From Smittia aterrima (lineage: Eukaryota > Arthropoda > Insecta > Diptera > Chironomidae): a stretch of DNA of 64,000 bases. The translations under genes and the position numbers were made by a program. Each line of letters opens with the position of its first letter. Within the stretch, counting starts at the first letter, position 1. Location of the stretch: contig CP093830.1 in NCBI GenBank assembly GCA_033063855.1, positions 19,406,854-19,470,853 on the forward strand. Reading direction: 5' to 3'. Under the pieces are notes generated by a model. The model was not told where the DNA came from. It searched no databases and was given only the letters and a program-made list of their open reading frames with translations. Below are positions 57,301-64,000 of the stretch, piece after piece.

Positions 57301-60300
57301 GAAGAGGAAAAAAAACGCTTTGTCCTTGGCAATAAATAAAAGCACAACCCTTTTACGAACGATGAGCATGGTTCGTCATTTGTCATATTCTCCTAAGTTG
57401 AGCTGCGGAATATTTTGTGTTACGTTCGGCAGAGACTTTGGTTTTGGAAGGGCTTAAGCGCCTACGATGATTTTCTCTCATTCCCTTCCTCGCTCTACTC
57501 TACAAGGATCTCAACAACAACAAAACAAATTATTGTTTTGACACGAGCAACGTACACAAAACACCGAGCAAGCGAGCAGCACTATGTGCTCTAAATCACA
57601 TGCAAAGAGCTCAGTAGCGGCGGAAAAACTCCTGTGAAACTTGTGTTTGTCTAGCTGAGCAGTCGAGGCTGGCGTTTCGACGACATGAATTTATTTATTG
57701 CAAGGTTAGAGGAGGAAAAAAAACTTTTTTCACTCGTTACTCGCGTTACGACAAGATCAACAACAACATCAGTTGCCATAGGAAATTTCTCGTGTGTTCA
57801 TGGAGATTCTTTTGGTGCGACAATAAGTTTAATCTTCTTAGCTCTTCCTTTAAGCAAGGGAGAAGAAATATTTGTAGTCTTCTCTTCCGAAAGGAAACTT
57901 CCCCGAGATTTCACCATTCCAAGACCCGGCAATGTTTTATTTTTGTTCAAGCTTCTTGACATGCTCATATCTCAGCTTTCTTTACGCTGTTGAATTTTAA
58001 TTCTTGATACAGCGACAAAGAGAAACATCCTGAAGGCAAATGAACGGAAAGAAACTTTCACCTTTAAACTCCGAACGAGAGATTGAAAGAAAAGTTTTCA
58101 GAATTAAAGTCTTTTCAACGCACTCTCCTTATTATGAACATTCTACGAGTATCTCACAACCAAACGTTGTTGCGAACGTGTTTCGTAATTCCCTAGCTTT
58201 GAATAGATCCTAAATCTTTTAGCAAAGCTCGTTTTCTTCTTTTTTTAATTTTATTTCTCTGTTCGAACGACGAAATAAAAATGTCTTGAGGCGAATGGAG
58301 AGAAAGAAAATATTCGAATTTTCATGTCATTGTCATTGTTTTCCTTCTACATATCCTCCCATCCGCTCCCATCTATCCGTTCGGTGTATCAGGCAAAAAG
58401 TGATTTTACTATCGCTCGAGCTTTAGGGGAGAGAGTGAGTGAGAGAGAGAGAGAGACAAAAAAGAAAAGTAAATATTTCCCCCGGGGCACTTGAATTATC
58501 TCTCATGTGAGCTTTGAGCACTTAATTTTCCACAGCTCCTTCGGTCGCATTTCCTTTTTTCGCAGGAACAGAAGCGTATAATGGGATAATAGCGAAATAC
58601 ATTTCACTCGTCCTCAAATATTTGAATAAAATAACGCTTTAATTGCATAGACTCTCTTGCAGCGAACATCAACCGTCATTGTGAAGTTCTTTTTTCCTGA
58701 AGATCGTTTGACGAGGCAAAAATGCTTTTACACCCTTTTGAATTATGTTGAGTGTTCAAACTTGTGGAAATTAATTCATAAAGTGAAGGATGCTTTATGA
58801 AGTTTCTTCATTATTCTGACGCAACGAAGTTTTTATGTAAAAGCTTTTGAGAAATCTGTGAAATTTCAAGTCTAACGTTCAATGTTTTGGTTCACTTCTA
58901 GTGGGAATTCAATTCACTTTAGCTTCGCTATGACCGATAGATAATGATGAAGTCTGTCCAGAGCAGACTCTTCTCCGCTGATTTCCCTTGAGCTGAAAGT
59001 GGTGCGACCTGATAACCACAACTTTGTATATGAAATAAATTTCTAGAGGCTATTGATCTTTGTCGGAATTTATTCATTCAATCATTAAATTTGCTTGTTT
59101 TTCCCACAAGAGCTCTCCATCACTTTCCAGTTAAACAATCAAAAATTCTCTCACTCATGAAAAAATCTGAAGAATTTTTATTGCAAATTTTCTGAAATAT
59201 TTTGACGCATGAATTCTTGAGGCCTTCAGTTTATTAAATATCTTTAATACTCTCTCCTACTTTAATCACAAAATCTATCAAAGGTAAATAAATTACTCAA
59301 TGGTAAATAAATAATTTCGAAAGGTCAACAATTCATCTCCAATAGTTACGTTCTAATTACTATTGGTTTGTTTGTCAAAGCTAACGTAATTATAATTGTT
59401 ATTAGTCTCAACCGAAAAGTCCAAAATTTTCTTATATTGCAAACATAATTTCGCAATCCAGGAAATCTCAACGCAATTGCAATAACAAACATAAACACAC
59501 TTGAGATGTTACTTGTAAACATCAAACGAAAGAAAACCTCTTTAAAGAGCGAAACATTTGAAGCAATTTCACAAAGCGGGAAGCCGTTGAGTGGAAGCAA
59601 GCGACGACATTAATTTTCTCAATTATATTTTTCCCTTTCTGCATGTCGTAATTTACGTCTAATTAATTACATAATTTTCACAAGTGTTTTGATGCTTACG
59701 CAAATAACAGTCGAGGTGAAGTGGGCGATGACGATGTGGAGCGAGAAAGACGAATTCTCACCACGACGTTGAGCGCCGCAGTAAAGCACACAATTATGAA
59801 TATCAATTTGTAATCGTAAAAGTATCAAATGAATTATTTAATACCCCGTGCTTGATGATTTTATTAATTCACTAGCGAACACACTCTCACAGAATCGGAG
59901 GAAAATGCTTTTTGATTCATCTAAAGAGAAGATTGCCTCCATAAATTGCGGTGAGAGATGGAGGGAAAATTATTCAATGATTCCATCGGAAACCTTGTCG
60001 GTGAGGAGGAAAAACATTCTCTCAAAAGACTTTTTACAACTTATTTTTTATTATGGCATCGCAATGAAGAACACAGCGCATTAAAACACAAAATGATTCC
60101 ATGCTGGGAGAAGAAGACGATGGTGCAAGCCAAAGCCAAGCTTATGTGTTCTTTTCGTTTAGAAATTTAATTTGCGCCATTTTCGACATGCTCACCTTTA
60201 ATGGCTTGAGATTTTCTGTCTAATTTACTTTCGAAGCGAGACGAGGGATGTCGACGGGGGGAGGATTTGAGAATCATGTGTCTAAGTCGATGGAAAAGCG

Positions 60301-63300
60301 TTAAATTTAAAATTCTAATACACTCGTCGTGTCGTTGGGAAAGTTCGCTGAAAGAAAATTCGATAATTTAAGTTTGATTCTGTCAATCAATCAAATGACT
60401 TGTGAACCAGAAAAGTTTTTTGGCTGAGCAAGCAAAGCGATGAGAATAAAATGAATAAAAAATGATGAGAAAAAAGAAAAACTTTTCAAGATCATAATCT
60501 TCATCATTTCCATTAATTTCCAGCGGAAAAACGATGAGACCTGAAGTTCACAAACAGACAAATAAATATTTGAGTGATTCAATAGAAAGATTATGCGGAA
60601 AATAAAATAAATTTCATTTCACGCTCGCGAAGCATAAGTTGTGAGAAAATAATAAATTTTAATATTCTCTCTTGCATTATCCACTCACTTCAACTTCTAT
60701 CAAAAAGCATATAGTTTCGCACCTGGAGAAAATCTCATCACAAGCCATCAGTTTCACGCTTGTGAGAACTTGCATCAGTGATATGCCCTGAACTTTCTAA
60801 TAAATTATCCTAACGCTTAGAAGTTTTTCTCTCAACTTTGTCCTGTCAGAGACAAAGAAAAATGAAAAGACGACAAAAAGACTGTACACTGAATTGACGT
60901 ACGATGCCCTACGGGTGAGAGGAAGTTTAACAAAGAAGAATCTCTTCTTTCGTTTCTTCCTGCTCGTTATATTGTTAGCAGCATTATAAGGAAGATTGTG
61001 TGTATGTGCAGTTATTTCGAGCGGCGGAAAGATGAAGAAGAAAATAAAAATTGAAAAAAAAGGAGGAAAACTGATTTTCTATTTGAATTAATGTTCACAT
61101 ATAATAATAAATTGTATGATATTTCCTCGCTTTCTTCTTCCCATCTCCTTCCTCTCCTCCATCCTCGTCGCTGCTGTCGTCGTCGTTCATTTCTGTCATT
61201 GGTTTTTGCTTCAATGCTTCGCATTCAATTCCGTATTTGCGATTTTAAAGAATTTTACCTCTCGAACTATTATAAAATGCTCAATTTAAATATTTGCTGT
61301 ATAATGTCTGTCGTGTCGAATGTGGGGAGGAAACGAGCAGAGACATTTTTCAATTTCGGAAAGGAATTTTCGATATTTCTCTTCGTTTAATGTCTTTTCC
61401 TTCGTTTAAATACATTAACATTTGCGGCAACAGGAGGACGGCAATGAAAACGAAACGAGAAGTTTAAAAGCATGTTATCATTTCCATTGATTTTCACTCA
61501 AGTCGAAGCTTGTGGATCCGTCAATAAATTATGGTGCGAAAGGTCGACGAGCGACCCTTAAAAATTCTGATCAGCTCGATGCTCCTTCAACCGTTCTTCG
61601 AAAGGAGAAACCTTCGAGCCAGTGATGCGAGACGTTATTTATGGACAATCTCCGCACCTTGCCATTGTTTTTTGCTATTTTATTCATGATTTTACTTAAA
61701 CGAGAGGAGCGAGTCGTAAATTTTTATCGAGCCACCCATTTCAAACTGCGTTGCGGGTACTTGTGCAGCGTGTCTCACATTTCTCGCTTTTATTTATTTT
61801 TATTATCATCGTTCGCAACGAAGTTAATACTTTTGTCGTTCCTCAATTTATTCGAAGACAAAGCGAGGCAATTAGCCGATTTTATTTTCGTATTTCATGA
61901 GCGGAATATAAAAAACAACAAAAAGTTGACATTAAAAAAATCATTCGCCATTGAAGATGGGGCGAGCCGGACATGGAAAGAAAAGCGAGAGGAAGCGCCG
62001 AGGGTTTTCAAGAGCGAAATGAAATGGACGACAAAAACATACATCGAACAATTGGATAAGAAGATGAAGAGGAAACAAAGCGGCCGACACAAATTCAAGT
62101 GTCGAGGAAAATCTGTGGAAAATCTTTCTCGTAAAATAACCTTTTGTTTTCATTTGTGTTCTCCCTGTCCAGCACTTCAGACGTCCAATTAATGGATCAG
62201 AAAAATGGCTTCAGTAATTAATAGAATTTTCATGTTAAAAGATCAGAGTGAGTGATAGCAGCGACAATTGGTCGAGAAGTCGATGGGGAAACCAAAATTC
62301 GAGGAAAAAAGGAAAAAGCGAAAATATAAAACCTCCAACTGTCATTTTCACTTGGCTCTGATATACAACGCTTTGATTTCTTTTTTCTCCTTCTTCCTTT
62401 TTCCCGTTCTCAAACACACGCACAGTAATGCTGATGCTTCGGAATCATGTCGCTGTCATTTATTAACGGAAAGCGCCTCCTGCTTCTCGACCGAAGCTCC
62501 GGAAAAAAGCGAGAAAATAATCAACGAACGAATGAATGAATGAACTTCTGGGTCGCAAATCTCGGCCTCAATCTCAAGCCAACATTAACACAACTTACAC
62601 TTTCTCTAATGTACTCGGTGGTTGAGTGACAACCATAATTAAAAGCTCGATCTATCTAACATCTCTCAATATTTGTCAAGTCGACGTAGAAATGAAAGGC
62701 CAAGAAAATAAATTAAGAGAATTGCGTTGCTCGTTGCTCGACTGCGGTAAATGACAACTCGCCAAAACTTGGATTTAACTTTTTGTGGATCAAACTTTTT
62801 TGTTGTCAGGCAGAACGCAAAATGCTGATCACACGAGTTTAGTTAGAGAGCAAAAGCTTTACACTAAATGAATCCTCTCGCTGTGAAATCCGCTAACGAG
62901 CATGAAGAAAGCCGGCTTGATTTACTCCCGCATGAGCTTCACAGTCGAAACGAAATATCTCGCGCCAATTCAAAGCTATTTTCTCCATGCGTCTGTGTGT
63001 GCCGAGCATTGTCATGTTTGTTCAATTTCAATCAAACTCAGATTTCATGCCGTTTCTCGCAATCAGGAGGAAAAGTTATTCCGTCAAGCTAAAAACGCGA
63101 CGACGGTGAACTGGGAGAAATATTACTGCACACATTCCATTAATGTTTATTCGGAGCACATGTGGCATAAAGCAACGAATCAACCAAAAAATCAATTTCA
63201 TATTTCGATTTCCTTTTTGAGGGAAAGGATTTTTCTGGGGCGGCGGAAAATCGAAAAATAATTGCAATCTTCGATAAATCGACAGCATTGCCGGTTTATT

Positions 63301-64000
63301 GAAAGTTGAATAGCAAAACGAATTTAATTTTAACTCTTTCTTCGTTTGAAGCTTTTCCAATTGGCAATTTCTTGAAAGGAAAGCACTCTTGAAAACAGAT
63401 TAAAAGATTTTCTGAAAGGTCAAGAGTCTTCTTTAATCTTGTTCGAGTTTCAAAACGTCAGTGTCGTGAAGAATGAAAACTTAATGCTACATAGCTTGAG
63501 GTCGATTATCAGGAGTTTCAGGAAACCTTTTCCTGTGATCTCGAGACCCCTTCTTATTGTGAATGCTTTCACCTCAATAAAATTGCTCTAAAGATTCTCA
63601 ATTAAATTTGAAAACTTAATTATAAACTAACGTAACTAATGAACTGTCCGCATTTTCTCCTCTGGCTCTTCTCCTCTTTCTGTCACAATGTAAATTAAAT
63701 TATAAGGCACTCAAATCATTTCAAAGAAGGGAACTTTAGAGCAAACAAAGTTCTTCATCGTTCATCGTCAATTCTGCCTCATCTATTTGTCCCTTTTTCC
63801 CCTCCGTTTGAGCTTTCCAATTCCGAAGAAAACGTCCATTGTCCACTTTCTTTCTCGAGTGTAAAAAAAAGTCTGTCGCTTGCTAACGAGAGCGCAACGA
63901 TAAAAATTGAAAAGATTAAAAAGTTTTCCTCGACTTGTCCTTACGTGCAGATGGAGAAAATTTCTTGATGAAGCGAACGGCAAAAGCAGAGGGAAAAAAA
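51371..64000. other. Right-hand region, no gene supported
   Basis: About 12.6 kb of AT-rich sequence with GA/CT tracts and chance ORFs; the longest (61641-62192, 183 codons) is Lys/Phe-rich with no domain. No exon with recognisable homology, tRNA or transposon found. Confidence 0.55.
58431..58457. repeat. (GA)n / GTGA-rich microsatellite
   Basis: GGGGAGAGAGTGAGTGAG followed by a GA run. It could bind GAGA-type factors but is also ordinary simple sequence. Confidence 0.8.

Noticed and set aside
59346..59600. 84-codon minus-strand ORF with hydrophobic segments, receptor-like at first look
   Set aside because: No start context, no neighbouring exons and no conserved motif; hydrophobicity follows from AT-rich codons.
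61641..62192. 183-codon + strand ORF, the longest in the right-hand region
   Set aside because: Lys/Phe-rich composition typical of AT-rich chance ORFs, no recognisable domain and no flanking splice or promoter context.
1..64000. tRNA, rRNA, snRNA, CRISPR arrays, transposase or reverse-transcriptase genes
   Set aside because: Looked for tRNA B-box-like GGTTCGANTC, snRNA signatures, spaced repeats and RT/transposase motifs; none found by eye. A covariance-model or repeat search could still reveal weak ones.

Overview
The window looks like animal, and most likely insect, nuclear DNA. Coding sequence lies in short exons joined by GT..AG introns with pyrimidine-rich acceptors, the background is AT-rich with many GA/CT and poly-A/T tracts, and both recognisable genes belong to families used by arthropods: a Sidestep-type immunoglobulin receptor and a chitin-deacetylase-like cuticle protein. 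A fly (Diptera, perhaps a midge- or mosquito-like lineage) is my best guess, but the species is not determined. I see no bacterial operon, CRISPR array, rRNA or tRNA gene, and no convincing transposase or reverse transcriptase.

Layout. 1-6472 has no gene I can support. 6473-28637 (+) is a 15-coding-exon gene for a 903-residue type I membrane protein: signal peptide, five Ig domains, one FN3 domain, a transmembrane helix and a cytoplasmic tail of about 220 residues ending in a PDZ-ligand-like ESTV. All exon phases agree and the total (2712 nt) is an intact reading frame. It belongs to the Sidestep (Side) family, whose members are ligands for Beat-family receptors in axon guidance. Its probable 3' UTR carries two strong short hairpins. 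About 28.6-33.2 kb is the tail-to-tail space between the two genes.

33235-41451 (-) is a chitin deacetylase-like gene, CDA2/vermiform type. It has a signal-peptide exon, an exon for the first half of a chitin-binding (CBM14) domain, two alternative versions of the next exon (3a and 3b) with identical splice phases, an LDL-receptor class A exon, and one large exon with the deacetylase (CE4/NodB) domain. Isoforms would be 541 and 533 residues. The deacetylase domain lacks the two motif-1 aspartates and one motif-2 histidine, so it reads as a catalytically dead or strongly altered enzyme. A TATA/initiator pair lies 185 nt before the start codon.

41.7-64.0 kb is a long stretch without a recognisable gene. 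It holds a decayed-looking direct repeat with abutting minus-strand ORFs at 49.98-50.89 kb, an inverted repeat, paired CRE-like octamers near 51.3 kb and GA-rich microsatellite. The two genes act in different systems (neuronal surface recognition; cuticle and tracheal chitin matrix); their closeness is positional and I see no sign of a shared pathway.
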